Shown here piece by piece: positions 1 to 8,892 of a stretch of 64,000 bases of DNA. How positions within the stretch are numbered: position 1 is the first letter of the stretch; each line of letters starts with the position of its first letter. The position numbers were made by a program, and so were the translations under genes. Source of the stretch: PALSA-612 sp963755155. Its GTDB lineage: Bacteria; Actinomycetota; Thermoleophilia; Gaiellales; Gaiellaceae. The stretch covers positions 186,001 through 250,000 of the forward strand of contig CAVWIV010000004.1 in assembly GCA_963755155.1 (NCBI GenBank), read 5' to 3'. Under the pieces are notes generated by a model that made no database searches, had not been told where the DNA came from, and worked only from the letters and a program-made list of their open reading frames with translations.

Positions 1-778
1 ACATGCGCTGGGCCATCGGGCTCAGCATGTGGCCGGGCTCGACCGAGTACGTGAGCACGGAGTTCATGCGCGGCGTCGCGCCTACGACCGGAGGCACGCG
101 ATGGAGCGAGTACCGGCCGCGGAAGAACGCGAGCGTGCCCGGCTCGGACGCGAGCAGCTTCGGCGGTGTCTCGCCCACCAGCACGGCGCGGACGGCGTCG
201 TAGCGCTCGTCGTCCGGTGCCCGCACCATCGGCGCGTACTCGAAGTCGCCTCCGGCCTGCGAGCGCTGGATCATCAGCGTCACGGAGAACTCGCTCTGGT
301 CGAAGTGCCAGCCGAGCTCGTCGCCTTCCTCGTACACCGTCATGTTCACGCCGTCGAGCGGGTCGGCGCTCGGGTACAGCACGTCCTTCTCCAGCGCGGC
401 GGCGACGAAGGCGAGCACCTCGTCCGACGCGTAGATCCGGCGCGGCCCGAAGTCCTCGGGCAGGAGGTCCATCGCGACCGCCTTCTGCGCGGAGCGAACC
501 ATGATGCGGCGGGGATGGTCCTCGGGCAGCGACTGGTCGATCTCGTCGTCGAAGTAGCAGTTGTGCGCTGCGTCATTCGGATAGCCCTGCGTTGCTATAT
601 CCCCGGCCTCTTCCGCCATCCGGTCGACAGCGTCTGCGCGCACGAAGGCGTCGAGGCGGACGGCGCCCTCCGTCCGTAGCCCCTCACGGCACTCGGCCAC
701 GAGCGCCTGCGCGGCCGAGCTCTCCAGCTCGTGGATGGGATAGCGGTCGAGGTCGACGAGATCGGCGAGAGCGCTCAC
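1..778 (-). CDS. Fe(II)/2-oxoglutarate-dependent oxygenase, BesD/HalD (ArpA)-like, 3' end outside window
   Basis: Reads leftward from a GTG start at 778 and is still open at base 1 (259 codons visible). Fe(II)/2OG oxygenases hydroxylate or halogenate small molecules. Visible signatures are the iron motif H158-x-D160 in 'GWHFDQSEF', the distal His226 in 'YSLHRV' and nearby 'TPRMNS'. The overall pattern ('DHPRRIMVRSAQKA', 'FFRGRYSLHRV') resembles the family that includes the free-amino-acid halogenase BesD. In halogenases the aspartate of HxD is replaced by a small residue; here it is kept, which favours hydroxylation. Only 32 bases separate its start from the divergent PhyH gene, so control may be shared. 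The substrate is unknown. Confidence 0.75.
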   Translation of the reverse strand, partial: MSALADLVDLDRYPIHELESSAAQALVAECREGLRTEGAVRLDAFVRADAVDRMAEEAGDIATQGYPNDAAHNCYFDDEIDQSLPEDHPRRIMVRSAQKAVAMDLLPEDFGPRRIYASDEVLAFVAAALEKDVLYPSADPLDGVNMTVYEEGDELGWHFDQSEFSVTLMIQRSQAGGDFEYAPMVRAPDDERYDAVRAVLVGETPPKLLASEPGTLAFFRGRYSLHRVPPVVGATPRMNSVLTYSVEPGHMLSPMAQRM

Positions 779-810
779 GCCGGCGACTCTACCGCTCTAC
801 GATCCCGTCG

Positions 811-1608
811 ATGGTCGCCGCCGAGCTCATCGATGCCTTCCGCCGCGACGGCGCCGTCTGCGTGCGCGGCGCGTTCTCGGAGGACGACGTCGCTCTCGCC
901 GCGCGCGGGATCGATCGCAATCTCGCCGAGCCGAGCGAGCGCGCGCTCGTCGCGAGCCGCCCGGACGATCCGGGACGCTTCTTCGAGGACTTCTGCAGCT
1001 GGCAGCGGATCTCGGAGTACGAGCAGTTCATCCGCGATTCGCCGGCTGCGGCGATCGCGGGCGAGCTGATGGGCTCGCAGCGGGTGCGGCTCTTCCACGA
1101 CCACGTGCTCGTGAAAGAGCCGGCGACGCGCCAGCCCACGCCGTGGCACCAGGATCAGCCCTACTACAACGTCGACGGCCGCCAGGCGTGCTCGCTGTGG
1201 ATGCCGGTCGACGCCGTCGACTGCGATTCGACGCTCGAGTTCGTGGCCGGCTCGCACCTCGGCCCGTGGCTCATGCCGCGGACGTTCATGGACTCCGAGG
1301 CGAAGTGGTTTCCCGAGGGGAGCCTCGAGGAGCTGCCGGACGTGGAGGGCGATCGAGAGGCGTTCGCGATCCTGAGCTGGGAGCTCGAGCCGGGCGACGC
1401 CGTGTACTTCCACATGCTGACGCTCCACGCCGCGGGCGGAGCGACGACGCGGCGGCGCGCGCTCTCCGTCCGCTTCCTCGGCGACGACGTCACGCATGCG
1501 CCGCGGCCGTGGAAGACATCGCCGGACTTCCCCGGGCTCGTCGACGAGCTACCGGCGGGCGCGCCGATGGAGCACCCGCTCTTCCCCGTGGTCTGGGAAG
1601 CCCGCTAG
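811..1608 (+). CDS. Phytanoyl-CoA dioxygenase (PhyH) family protein
   Basis: 265-residue soluble protein of the PhyH branch of Fe(II)/2OG oxygenases, a usual length for bacterial members. The iron ligands are visible as H113-x-D115 in 'PWHQDQPYY' and H206 in 'MLTLHAAGG', with a candidate 2OG-binding arginine in 'RALSVRF' (about 221). 'FVAGSH' and 'LEPGDAVYFH' are also typical. The ATG at 811 matches the family start 'LIDAFRRDGAVCVRG'; an upstream in-frame extension would run into the promoter of the divergent oxygenase and was not used. Bacterial PhyH proteins act on varied small molecules, so the substrate cannot be inferred. Confidence 0.82.
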   Translation: MVAAELIDAFRRDGAVCVRGAFSEDDVALAARGIDRNLAEPSERALVASRPDDPGRFFEDFCSWQRISEYEQFIRDSPAAAIAGELMGSQRVRLFHDHVLVKEPATRQPTPWHQDQPYYNVDGRQACSLWMPVDAVDCDSTLEFVAGSHLGPWLMPRTFMDSEAKWFPEGSLEELPDVEGDREAFAILSWELEPGDAVYFHMLTLHAAGGATTRRRALSVRFLGDDVTHAPRPWKTSPDFPGLVDELPAGAPMEHPLFPVVWEAR

Positions 1609-1618
1609 TCCGAACGAA

Positions 1619-1658
1619 ACATGTCCGGGGTCAGACCCCCAAACGGAAAGGGACATGT
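1619..1658. repeat. Intergenic palindromic element, copy A
   Basis: Sits between the convergent ends of the PhyH and nitroreductase genes. Outer perfect 8-base inverted repeats (ACATGTCC at 1619-1626, GGACATGT at 1651-1658) enclose an inner palindrome GGGGTC-A-GACCCC (1627-1639). Bases 1619-1639 recur exactly, in opposite orientation, at 53009-53029. It may act as a small REP-like mobile element or a bidirectional terminator. Confidence 0.7.
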
Positions 1659-1660
1659 CG

Positions 1661-2300
1661 CTACCAGCCGTCCCAGTGGACGATCTCGTCGAGCGGCTTG
1701 CGCCGCGCGGGGCGAAAGTCCGTGCCGACCGCGTGCGCCACCGGGATGAGCGCTGCTTGCATGACGTCCGCGTACGGGATGCCGAGCAGCTCCGCAGCCT
1801 CCTCCTCGTGGCCGAGATGGAACGTCGTCCAGCACGTCCCGAGGCCGCGCGTCCGGGCGGCGAGCATGAAGCTCCACGCGGCGGGGACGATCGTGCCCCA
1901 CCGCGACGCCTGCTGCGGAACAGGCTTCCCGTCAGTCCTGCCCTCGATGCAAGGGATGACGTGCACGGGCACCTCGCCGATGTGGTCCATGAGGAACCAG
2001 ACCGAGTCGAGCAGGCGCGTCGTCCCCGCAGGCAGCTCGACCGACGGATCCGGGCCGCTCGCCGAGATAGCGGGCGCCGAACTTCCGCCACAGGTCGCCG
2101 AGCGCGGCGCGCTTCTCCGGGTCGGTGACGACGACGAAGTGCCAGTTCTCCTGGTAGCTCGCCACGGGCGCTTGCTGAGCGAGCGCGAGGCATTCCTCGA
2201 TCAGCTCGCGCTCGACCGGCCGTTCGAGGTCGAGCCGCCTGCGAACGCAGCGTGTGGTCGACAGCACCTCGTCGGGCGTCAGCTCGAGCAGCGCGCTCAC
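1661..2300 (-). CDS. Nitroreductase family protein (frameshifted)
   Basis: FMN-dependent nitroreductase fold, normally about 210 residues. The N-terminal half (GTG at 2300) has 'RRLDLERPVERELIEECLALAQQAP' followed by 'NWHFVVVTDPEKRAALGDLWR'. The C-terminal half is in another frame with 'EVPVHVIPC', 'IVPAAWSFMLAARTRGLGTCWTTFHL' and 'LGIPYADVMQAALIPVAHA'. Removing one base of a GGG run on the + strand near 2052-2054 joins them as one normal protein. The GTG start overlaps the superoxide dismutase stop (GTGA, 2297-2300), so the two are translationally coupled. This suggests redox or oxidative-stress work; the substrate is unknown. Confidence 0.75.
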
Positions 2301-2902
2301 GAGGTGGCTTCGTCGTAGCGGCGGCCGACTTCGTCCCAGTTGGCGACGTTCCACCAGGCGGCGAGATAGTCGGGACGCCGGTTCTGGTAGGAGAGGTAGT
2401 ACGCGTGCTCCCAGACGTCGATGCCGAGCAGCGGCGCGTGGTCTTCCATGATCGGCGAGTCCTGGTTCGCGGTCGAGTACGCCTTCAGCCCCGAGCCGTC
2501 CCAGACGAGCCACGACCAGCCGGAGCCGAAGCGCGTGACGCCGTTCTGCGTCATCGTCTCCTTGAGGGCGTCGAGGCCGCCGAAGGTCTCGTCGATCGCG
2601 TCCGCGAGCGCACCCGAAGGCTCGCCGCCGTCGGGGCCCATGACCTGCCAGAAGAGCGAGTGGTTCGCGTGCCCGCCGGCGTTGTTGCGCACGGCTGCCT
2701 GCTTGTCCTCGGGCAGGTCGCCGAGCGCGCGGAGCACGTCTTCGACGGACTTGTCTGCCCACTCCGTGCCGTCGAGCGCCTTGTTCGCGTTGTCGACGTA
2801 GGCCTGATGGTGCTTGCCGTGGTGGATCTCCATCGTCTTCGCGTCGATGTGGGGCTCGAGGGCGGCGTGGTCGTAGGGCAGTGATGGAAGCTCGAACGGC
2901 AT
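2297..2902 (-). CDS. sodA: Superoxide dismutase, Mn/Fe family
   Basis: 201 residues, the full family length, no signal peptide, hence cytoplasmic. It converts superoxide to hydrogen peroxide and oxygen. All four metal ligands are visible: H27 in 'EIHHGKHH', H81 in 'NHSLFW', D162 and H166 in 'DVWEHAYY'. The 'GGHANHSLFW' segment and the glutamine of 'ANQDSP' (about Q147) follow the Mn-preferring pattern, though metal preference is not certain from sequence alone. It is first in a two-gene unit with the nitroreductase. The neighbouring ornithine-cyclodeaminase-like gene is divergent. Confidence 0.95.
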   Translation of the reverse strand: MPFELPSLPYDHAALEPHIDAKTMEIHHGKHHQAYVDNANKALDGTEWADKSVEDVLRALGDLPEDKQAAVRNNAGGHANHSLFWQVMGPDGGEPSGALADAIDETFGGLDALKETMTQNGVTRFGSGWSWLVWDGSGLKAYSTANQDSPIMEDHAPLLGIDVWEHAYYLSYQNRRPDYLAAWWNVANWDEVGRRYDEATS

Positions 2903-2956
2903 GGTGGTCTCCTCTGTCGGTTAGGGCGATTCTAGAATCACTCGCTTGCCCGCGAG

Positions 2957-3873
2957 ATTCTCATCCTGGACGAGCAGGACGTCGAGGAGCTCCTCGACCC
3001 GGCCGGCTGCGTCGCAGCGGTCGAGCGCGCGCTCGTCGCCGCGCGCGCGGCGAGGTCCATCTCCCGCTGCGGACGATGGTCCGGCCGCCGGGCGAGGAGA
3101 CGCTGATCGGGCTCATGCCGACGCATCGGGGCGGCAGACTCGCGGATGTACGGGCTGAAGACCGTCGTCGTCGTCCCCGACAACTCCGCGCGCGGGCTCG
3201 ACCCGCACCAGGGCACGGTGACGCTGTTCGACGGCGAGACGGGACAGACGGTCGCGGTCGTGAACGCGTCGCCGATCACGGCCATCCGGACGGCAGCGGC
3301 GAGCGCTCTCGCGACGCGCGAGCTGGCGCGCAAGAATGCTCGCGTGCTGGCCATCGTGGGCACGGGACACCAGGGCCGCGCGCATCAGCGTGTGCTTCCC
3401 GCCGTCTTGCCGTTCGACGAGGTGCTGATGGTGGGCAGAGGCGAGGTCGAGGCGGCCGTGAGACGCGCCGACGTCGTGGTGACGGCGACGAGCTCGGAGG
3501 GGCCTGTGATCCGGCGCGAGTGGCTCAAGGACGGCGTGCACATCAACGCGGTCGGCGCGTGCTTCCCGCACACGCGCGAGCTGGACTCGGCGACGGTCGC
3601 CGACTCCACGCTCGTCGTCGACAGCCGGGAGTCGGCAGTGAACGAGTCGGGCGACTACCTCATCCCACTCGCAGGAGGGCGCGATCGGCGAGGAGCACAT
3701 CGCCGCCGAGCTGGGAGACGTCCTCGTGGGGACGCACCCAGGGCGCACGTCGGACGAGGAGATCACGGTGTTCGAGTCGCTGGGGATCGCCGTCGAGGAT
3801 CTCTTCGCGGCCGAGTACGTCGTCGCGCGGGCGCGCGAGACCGGCCGCGGCCAGCATGGTGGCGTTCGCATGA
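2957..3873 (+). pseudogene. Ornithine cyclodeaminase/mu-crystallin family protein, multiply frameshifted
   Basis: Pieces of one NAD(P)-dependent ornithine cyclodeaminase/mu-crystallin protein lie in three frames. They are 'ILDEQDVEELLDPAGCVAAVERAL' (from 2957), 'VHLPLRTMVRPPGEETLIGLMP' (about 3050-3130), 'MYGLKTVVVVPDN' through Rossmann 'AIVGTGHQGRAH' to 'ESGDYLIP' (3146-3668), and 'GEEHIAAELGDVLVG' onwards. Breaks fall near 3040, 3135, 3670 and possibly 3858; removing one or two bases at each restores the protein. No ATG or GTG suits the N terminus; ATT at 2957 is the nearest candidate. A restored end would finish at TGA 3871-3873, overlapping the next ATG. Either a decaying gene or a badly called stretch. 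Confidence 0.7.
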
Positions 3874-4325
3874 AGGTCGAGGGGACGAAGGAGTTCGACG
3901 CGCCGGTCGAGGTCGTCTGGGACGTGCTCATGGATCCCGAGCGGATGGCGAAGCTGCTCCCCGGCGTGGAGAGCTTCGAGGTGCACGACGCCGACCACTG
4001 GAGCGCCGCCGTGAAGGTGCCGCTCGGCATGGGCGGGCTGAAGCTCCGCTTCGCGTTCGAACAGGTCGAGAAGCGACCGACGGAGTACGCGAAGCTCAAC
4101 GCCAAGGGCCAGGGCGTCGGCGCGGTCGTGAACATGCAGACGGAGTTCCACCTCGCGCCGGAGGCGAGCCGGACGGCGATGCGCTGGGTCGCAGACGTCC
4201 GCGTCGCCGGGCCGATCGGCTCGATGGGCCAGCGCGTCTTCCAGCCGATCGTGAGCCAGCAGGTGACGGCGGTCCTCGACGCGCTCGAGGAGCAGGTGGC
4301 CGAGGCGAAGGCGGCGGCTAGCTAG
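3870..4325 (+). CDS. CoxG-like SRPBCC domain protein
   Basis: 151 residues with one START/SRPBCC fold of the CoxG type ('EFDAPVEVVWDVLMDPERMAKLLPGVES', 'ERVAGPIGSMGQRVFQPIVSQQ'-like end). CoxG proteins bind hydrophobic ligands or help anchor and mature molybdenum hydroxylases such as CO dehydrogenase. No coxSML genes are in the window, so only the domain call is safe. The ATG at 3870 overlaps the reconstructed stop of the upstream gene by ATGA. The 3' end overlaps the convergent secreted-protein gene by 8 bases. Confidence 0.75.
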   Translation: MKVEGTKEFDAPVEVVWDVLMDPERMAKLLPGVESFEVHDADHWSAAVKVPLGMGGLKLRFAFEQVEKRPTEYAKLNAKGQGVGAVVNMQTEFHLAPEASRTAMRWVADVRVAGPIGSMGQRVFQPIVSQQVTAVLDALEEQVAEAKAAAS

Positions 4326-4797
4326 GAGCGAGGTCGCACGTCCACGAGCCGGAGACGGCTCCGCGCGGGCCGAGGGCGTCGCCCGAGAACGTCCCGCTGC
4401 GCATGCCCTTCGCGACCTTCACGACGCTCGGGGCAACCGAGTACGCCTTCCGCCCGGCATGCACTGCGATTCCCGCCGACCGCGTCAACCCCGGCGTCAG
4501 GCGCTGGCTGCGGATGCCGAGGTAGCGCGCGGTGGGCTGGCTTCCCGCGATCGTGGCGATCCCGACGTCGACCACGTAGAGCCTCGCCTCGCGCGTGAGC
4601 TTGCACTTGCCGCCGAAGATCTTGTACGTCTTGCCGCCCACCTTCACGGTGGCCCGAGCGGGGCCGCAGTGGACGAGGATCGACGTGCCCTTGACGACCC
4701 TTTGGCCGGGGTCACAGGCGGCAGAAGTGCCCGCGGAGGGCGCCACCCACACAACGAATGCGGCCGCTGTAGCGGCGAGAACGACCCCCGGTCTCAT
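4318..4797 (-). CDS. Secreted protein of unknown function
   Basis: 159 residues from an ATG at 4797. The first 30 or so form a Sec-type signal ('MRPGVVLAATAAAFVVWVAPSAGTSA'). The rest is rich in Lys, Gly, Thr and Val, with four cysteines ('ACDPGQ', 'VHCGPA', 'GGKCKL', 'WTCDLA') that could pair outside the cell. No catalytic motif or known domain was recognised. The composition suggests a small beta-rich extracytoplasmic protein. It stands alone between a convergent CoxG-like gene and a divergent transporter. Confidence 0.55.
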   Translation of the reverse strand: MRPGVVLAATAAAFVVWVAPSAGTSAACDPGQRVVKGTSILVHCGPARATVKVGGKTYKIFGGKCKLTREARLYVVDVGIATIAGSQPTARYLGIRSQRLTPGLTRSAGIAVHAGRKAYSVAPSVVKVAKGMRSGTFSGDALGPRGAVSGSWTCDLAPS

Positions 4798-4825
4798 CAG
4801 CGGCACGAGACTATAGCCTCGCCTG

Positions 4826-5683
4826 ATGTCTGCGGTGCTGCTCGCGCTCGTTGCCGCTGTCCTCTTCGGGGCGATGGCGGCGACGCTCGGCATCTCGTTC
4901 CAGCGGAGCTCCGATGCGGAGGCGGGCGCGGTCGTCACGGGGCTCGTCGCGCTCGTTGTGGCACTCGTGCTCTCGCTCGACGCCGTCTCCGACCCCGGCC
5001 AGCTCTGGCCATTTCTCCTCGCCGGCCTGATCGCGCCCGGTGGCTCGCACATGCTCTACGTCGTGGCGGTGAAGGAGATCGGGGCATCGCGCGCGGCCGT
5101 CGTCGCGGGCGCTGCGCCGCTCGTGGCGGTCACTATCGCGCTCACGTTCCTCGGCGAGCCGCTCGAGGCGCCCCTCGTCGTCGGCGCGCTGCTCATCGTG
5201 CTCGGCGTCGTCGCGCTCGCGGGCGAGCGTGACCGGCCGGAGCATCTGCGATTCGTCGGGCTCGTGCTCGCCCTCGCGTCGACGGTGTTCTTCGCCACCC
5301 GCGACAACGTCGTCAGGTGGCTGTCCGAGGACACGACCGTCGATCCGCAGCTGGCGGCCACGGCGACACTGGTCAGCGGATCGGCGGTGATGGCTGCGTA
5401 CCTCCTCTTCCTCAGAGGGCGGCGCGCGCCCGGCGACGTGGTTCGGGCCTTCCGTCCCTTCGCCCTGCCCGGCGTGTTCTGGGGCGTGTCGTACGCCGCC
5501 ATCTTCGAGGCCTTCTACCGTGGACGCGTGAGCGTCGTCAGCCCGCTCATCGCGACGGAGGCGCTGTTCGGAGTGCTGCTGGCCGCCGTCATCATCGGGA
5601 GGAGCGAGCTGATCGGACGGCACGTGATCGTGGCCGCCGGGCTCGTCGTGTGCGGCGGTGTTCTGATCGGAGTGTTCCAGTGA
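4826..5683 (+). CDS. EamA/DMT-superfamily transporter
   Basis: 285-residue membrane protein with about ten predicted helices in two repeated halves, as in drug/metabolite transporters of the EamA type. Each half has the hallmark closing stretch: 'PLVAVTIALTFLGEPLEAPLVVGALLIVLGVVALA' and 'PLIATEALFGVLLAAVIIGRSELIGRHVIVAAGLVVCGGVLIGV'. Such proteins usually export amino acids or other small metabolites; the substrate here is unknown. The stop overlaps the GTG start of dinB (GTGA), so the two are probably cotranscribed. Confidence 0.85.
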   Translation: MSAVLLALVAAVLFGAMAATLGISFQRSSDAEAGAVVTGLVALVVALVLSLDAVSDPGQLWPFLLAGLIAPGGSHMLYVVAVKEIGASRAAVVAGAAPLVAVTIALTFLGEPLEAPLVVGALLIVLGVVALAGERDRPEHLRFVGLVLALASTVFFATRDNVVRWLSEDTTVDPQLAATATLVSGSAVMAAYLLFLRGRRAPGDVVRAFRPFALPGVFWGVSYAAIFEAFYRGRVSVVSPLIATEALFGVLLAAVIIGRSELIGRHVIVAAGLVVCGGVLIGVFQ

Positions 5684-6882
5684 TCGTCGCCCACCTCGAT
5701 CTCGACGCGTTCTATGCCGCGGTCGAGGAGCTCGAGGACACGTCGCTGCGGCGAGTGCCGCTCGTCGTCGGGGGCAACCCACACGGACGAGGCGTCGTCT
5801 CGACCGCGAACTACCTCGCACGCGAGTTCGGCATTCACTCGGCGATGAGCTGCGCCGAGGCACTGCGACGCTGCCCGCACGCGGTGTTCGTGACGCCCAG
5901 GCACTCGGTCTACCGCGAGTACTCGCGAGCCGTGTGGGACGCCGTTCGCCACGTCGTCCCCACGGTCGAGCGCACCGGACTCGACGAGGGCTATCTCGAC
6001 ATCGGCGAGGTGGCAGCCGACTTTCTCGCAGCGCGTCGGATCGCGGAGGCGGTGCAGGCGGCCGTGCGCGGCGCGACGAGCCTGTCGGCGTCGCTCGGCG
6101 TCGCGTCCTGCAAGGTCGTGGCGAAGGTGGCGAGCGACTGGCGCAAGCCGGCCGGGCTGACGGTCGTCCCCGCCGGGCGCGAGGCGGCCTTCCTCGCTCC
6201 CTTCGACGTGCGGCGGCTGCCCGGCGTCGGGCCGAGATCCGAGGAGAGGCTGCGCCGGGCGGGCCTCGAGAAGGTCGGGCAGCTCGCTGCGCTCGACGAG
6301 AACGAGCTCGGTCGTCTGCTCCCGGGCAAGTCCGGCCGCATGCTCCACGACCGCGCTCGCGGCATCGACCCTCGCGGCCTCGAGCACTCGGTGGAGCGGG
6401 TCTCCGTGAGCAACGAGGAGACGTTCGAGCAGGACGTGGGCGACACGGCCGTCCTCCACGCCGAGCTGCGGCGCATGGCCGAGCGGCTGGCGACGCACCT
6501 GTCGTCCCGCGGAGAGGCCGCGCGGACGGTCACCACGAAGGTGCGCTATCCGGACTTCGCGATCCGCAGCCGCTCGACGACGCTGGCGGCGGGCGTCGAC
6601 GATGCGGAGACGATCGGTGACGTCGCGTGCGGGCTCCTCGACCGCGCCCTCCGCGACCGCGCCGGACCGCTTCGCCTCGTCGGCGTCGGGCTCTCCAACA
6701 TCGAGCCCTTCCGCCAGCTCGCCCTTGCTCAGCGCGCGAGCGTGACCTTGCTGAGCCCGACCGGCTTGTCGGGATCGAGCCCCTTCGCGCGGGCGAGCGC
6801 GCCCGCGAAGAGCTGCCCGGGCAGCACCGACAGGAGCGGCGCCAGCACCGGCAGCGCGGGCTCGGGCACGGCCAGCGTGTAG
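5680..6882 (+). CDS. dinB: DNA polymerase IV (Y-family, DinB)
   Basis: Error-prone translesion polymerase. The GTG start at 5680 gives 'HLDLDAFYAAVEELED' with metal-binding D7. 'GLDEGYLDI' carries the second Asp-Glu pair (SIDE in most relatives). 'SLGVASCKVVAKVASDWRKP', the helix-hairpin-helix 'RLPGVGPRSEERLRRAGL' and a little-finger domain ending 'LRLVGVGLSNIE' follow. Open length is 400 residues, but the last 50 or so lie antisense to the sugar-isomerase gene, are of low complexity and lack the usual beta-clamp-binding tail. The true end may be nearer 6730, with a small sequence error possible. Cotranscribed with the upstream transporter. Confidence 0.9.
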   Translation: MIVAHLDLDAFYAAVEELEDTSLRRVPLVVGGNPHGRGVVSTANYLAREFGIHSAMSCAEALRRCPHAVFVTPRHSVYREYSRAVWDAVRHVVPTVERTGLDEGYLDIGEVAADFLAARRIAEAVQAAVRGATSLSASLGVASCKVVAKVASDWRKPAGLTVVPAGREAAFLAPFDVRRLPGVGPRSEERLRRAGLEKVGQLAALDENELGRLLPGKSGRMLHDRARGIDPRGLEHSVERVSVSNEETFEQDVGDTAVLHAELRRMAERLATHLSSRGEAARTVTTKVRYPDFAIRSRSTTLAAGVDDAETIGDVACGLLDRALRDRAGPLRLVGVGLSNIEPFRQLALAQRASVTLLSPTGLSGSSPFARASAPAKSCPGSTDRSGASTGSAGSGTASV

Positions 6883-7817
6883 GCCGGGCCCTCGACGTCG
6901 GCCGCAGCGTTTCCACTGGCCACGATCGCCGCGCCTGCCGATCGCACTCGGGCACTCGCCTCGAGCACGGCTGGGAGGGCGTCGTCGCGCGATGCGATCG
7001 TCCACACGGGAAAGAGCGGATCGAGCGCGGCGATCGGGCCATGGACGAGGTCGGTCGCCGTGAACGGCTCGGCGGCGATCCGACACGTCTCCTTCAGCTT
7101 GAGCGCGACCTCGCGCGCCGTGGCGAACTCGAGGCCTCGCCCCATGACGAACATGCGGCCGACGAAGGCGAACGCGTTCGCTGGGGCGGCGACCGCAGCA
7201 GCCAGCCCCGGGATGATGCCGGTCATCTGGTCGGCAACGCGGCCGAGCCCCGACGCGATCCCGTTGCGCCCGCCCGCGGTGCAGCCGGCAAGCAGCGCCA
7301 GCGCGGCCAGCTGGTTGACGTAGGTCTTCGTCGCCGCGACGGCGTGCTCCGGCCCCGCCTCCAGCGGCAGGACGAGGTCGGCCGCTTCGCCGAGCTCCGA
7401 CGACGGGTCATTCGTGAGCGCGATCGTGAGCGCGCCGCGCTTCCGGGCCTGGACGACGTACTCGACGACGTCGGGCGTCTGCCCCGACTGCGAGAGCGCG
7501 ACGACGGCCGAACGCTCGAAGTCGACGCGCGCGCCGTAGTAGATCGTCAGGGACATCGAGTCGCGCATCGCCGTGAAGCCCGGGAGCAGGCCGAAGGCGT
7601 AGACGCCGTAGTGAGCCGCGTTGTCGGACGAGCCGTGGCCGACGAGACGCACGACGGAGGGCTGGAGCTGCGCCAGCTTTCTGCCCGCCGACGCGTAGAG
7701 TCGCCGCTGCCCGAGAAGCCGCGCGATCGCAGCCGGCTGCTCGCGAATCTCCGCGCTGAAAAGCTCGCCCGCAACAGGCTCGGCAGGACCGACGGGGTCG
7801 GGCTCAGGCAACGCCAC
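6729..7817 (-). CDS. SIS-domain sugar isomerase/deaminase (AgaS/GlmS C-terminal type)
   Basis: About 362 residues with two SIS domains and no N-terminal glutaminase. Such proteins act on glucosamine-6-phosphate or related amino-sugar phosphates, releasing ammonia to give the ketose phosphate. Visible are 'EIREQPAAIARL', 'GHGSSDNAAHYGVYAF', 'ALSQSGQTPDVVEYV', 'KTYVNQLAAL' and 'GRGLEFATAREVALKLKETC', ending 'DPDKPVGLSKVTLAR'. GTG at 7817 is the best start and overlaps the end of nagA by 14 bases. With nagA and murQ it completes a route from MurNAc-6-P and GlcNAc-6-P to fructose-6-P. True deaminase versus isomerase activity cannot be settled here. Confidence 0.85.
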   Translation of the reverse strand: MALPEPDPVGPAEPVAGELFSAEIREQPAAIARLLGQRRLYASAGRKLAQLQPSVVRLVGHGSSDNAAHYGVYAFGLLPGFTAMRDSMSLTIYYGARVDFERSAVVALSQSGQTPDVVEYVVQARKRGALTIALTNDPSSELGEAADLVLPLEAGPEHAVAATKTYVNQLAALALLAGCTAGGRNGIASGLGRVADQMTGIIPGLAAAVAAPANAFAFVGRMFVMGRGLEFATAREVALKLKETCRIAAEPFTATDLVHGPIAALDPLFPVWTIASRDDALPAVLEASARVRSAGAAIVASGNAAADVEGPAYTLAVPEPALPVLAPLLSVLPGQLFAGALARAKGLDPDKPVGLSKVTLAR

Positions 7818-8892
7818 TGAGCTCACCCCCGACGAGGACGCGGTCGACCAGAAGGTTGTCGTCGAGGACGACGACGTCGGCGCGCACACCGGCGACGAGA
7901 CCCTCCGAGTGCACGCCCGATGATCCGTGACGGCACGGCCGTGGCAGCATCGAGCGCATCCGCGAGCGGGACGCCGAGGCTGTGGAGGTTGCGAACCGCC
8001 TCGATCATCGTCAGCGAGCTGCCGGCGAGGACTCCGTCCGGGCCGCGGGCGACACCGTCCCTGAGGTCCACGTCGAGCCCACCGAGGCTGTACGAACCGT
8101 CGCCGTTGCCCGCGCCGGCCATCGAGTCGGTGACGAGCGCGACGCGACCGCCGCCGATGTTCCAGACGAGCTTGGCCGTGTCGGGAGCGAGGTGGTGGCC
8201 GTCGAGGATCACCTGGACGATGACGTCGTCACGCGCGAGCGCGACGCCGGCAATGCCGGGATCCCGGTGGTTGAACGGGCGCATGGCGTTGAAGAGGTGC
8301 GTGACGGTGTGCACCCCGAGGTCGAAGGCGGCGTTCGCCTCGAGTGCGTTCGCATCCGTGTGACCGCAGGACACCGTGACGCCGCGCTCGTGCAGCAGGT
8401 CGATGAGCGCGTCGGCGCCGGGCAGCTCGGGCGCCAGCGTGACGAGCCGCACCGGACCGGCCGCGAGCAGCCGCTCGAGCAGCTCGGTGTCGGGATCGCG
8501 GCGCGCCGACTCGGGATGCGTGCCCAGCCTCGCCGGGGCAAGAAACGGCCCTTCGAGGTGGGCGCCGAGGACGTGCGGGCCTTCGAGCCATTCGGAATCT
8601 CGGCCAGCGCCGCGACAAGCTGCTCCTCGGGCGCGGTGATGAAGGTGGGCAGATACGCCGTGACGCCGGTCTCGAGCATCGCCTGGCCGGCGACCCGGTA
8701 GCCGGCCGCATCGGCATCGAGGAAGTCGACGCCGCCGAAGCCGTTCACCTGGAGGTCGACGAAGCCGGGCGAGGCAACGCCCTTGCCGTTGGCGGACGAG
8801 AGGCCGACGCGAGCGATCTTGCCGTCGACGACCTCGACGTCCCCGGGCACGAGCTCGCGCCCGACGAGACCTGCTTCGACGCCGAGTCTCAC
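7804..8892 (-). CDS. nagA: N-acetylglucosamine-6-phosphate deacetylase (two frameshifts)
   Basis: Removes acetate from GlcNAc-6-P in the cytoplasm. Starts at GTG 8892, overlapping the murQ stop (GTGA). Segment 1 has 'SPGFVDLQVNGFGGVDFLDADA' and 'YLPTFITAP'. Segment 2 has 'VLGAHLEGPFLAP', 'VSCGHTDANALEANAAFDLGVHTVTHLFNAM', 'GVALARDDVIVQVILDGHHLAP' and 'ALVTDSMAGAG', which hold the metal-site His and Asp residues. Segment 3 is the closing metallo-hydrolase strand ending 'DRVLVGGELSGVA'. The frame changes near 8594 (one base missing) and near 7915 (one base extra). No residues appear lost, so the gene is probably intact in the organism. Confidence 0.88.

Noticed and set aside
592..810. Long in-frame N-terminal extension of the PhyH gene
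   Set aside because: It lies antisense to the start of the divergent oxygenase, is arginine-rich and lacks family motifs; ATG 811 fits the family start.
3726..4325. Fusion of the cyclodeaminase C terminus with the CoxG-like protein
   Set aside because: The shared open frame probably results from a lost base. An ATGA overlap at 3870-3873 and the complete CoxG start indicate two genes.
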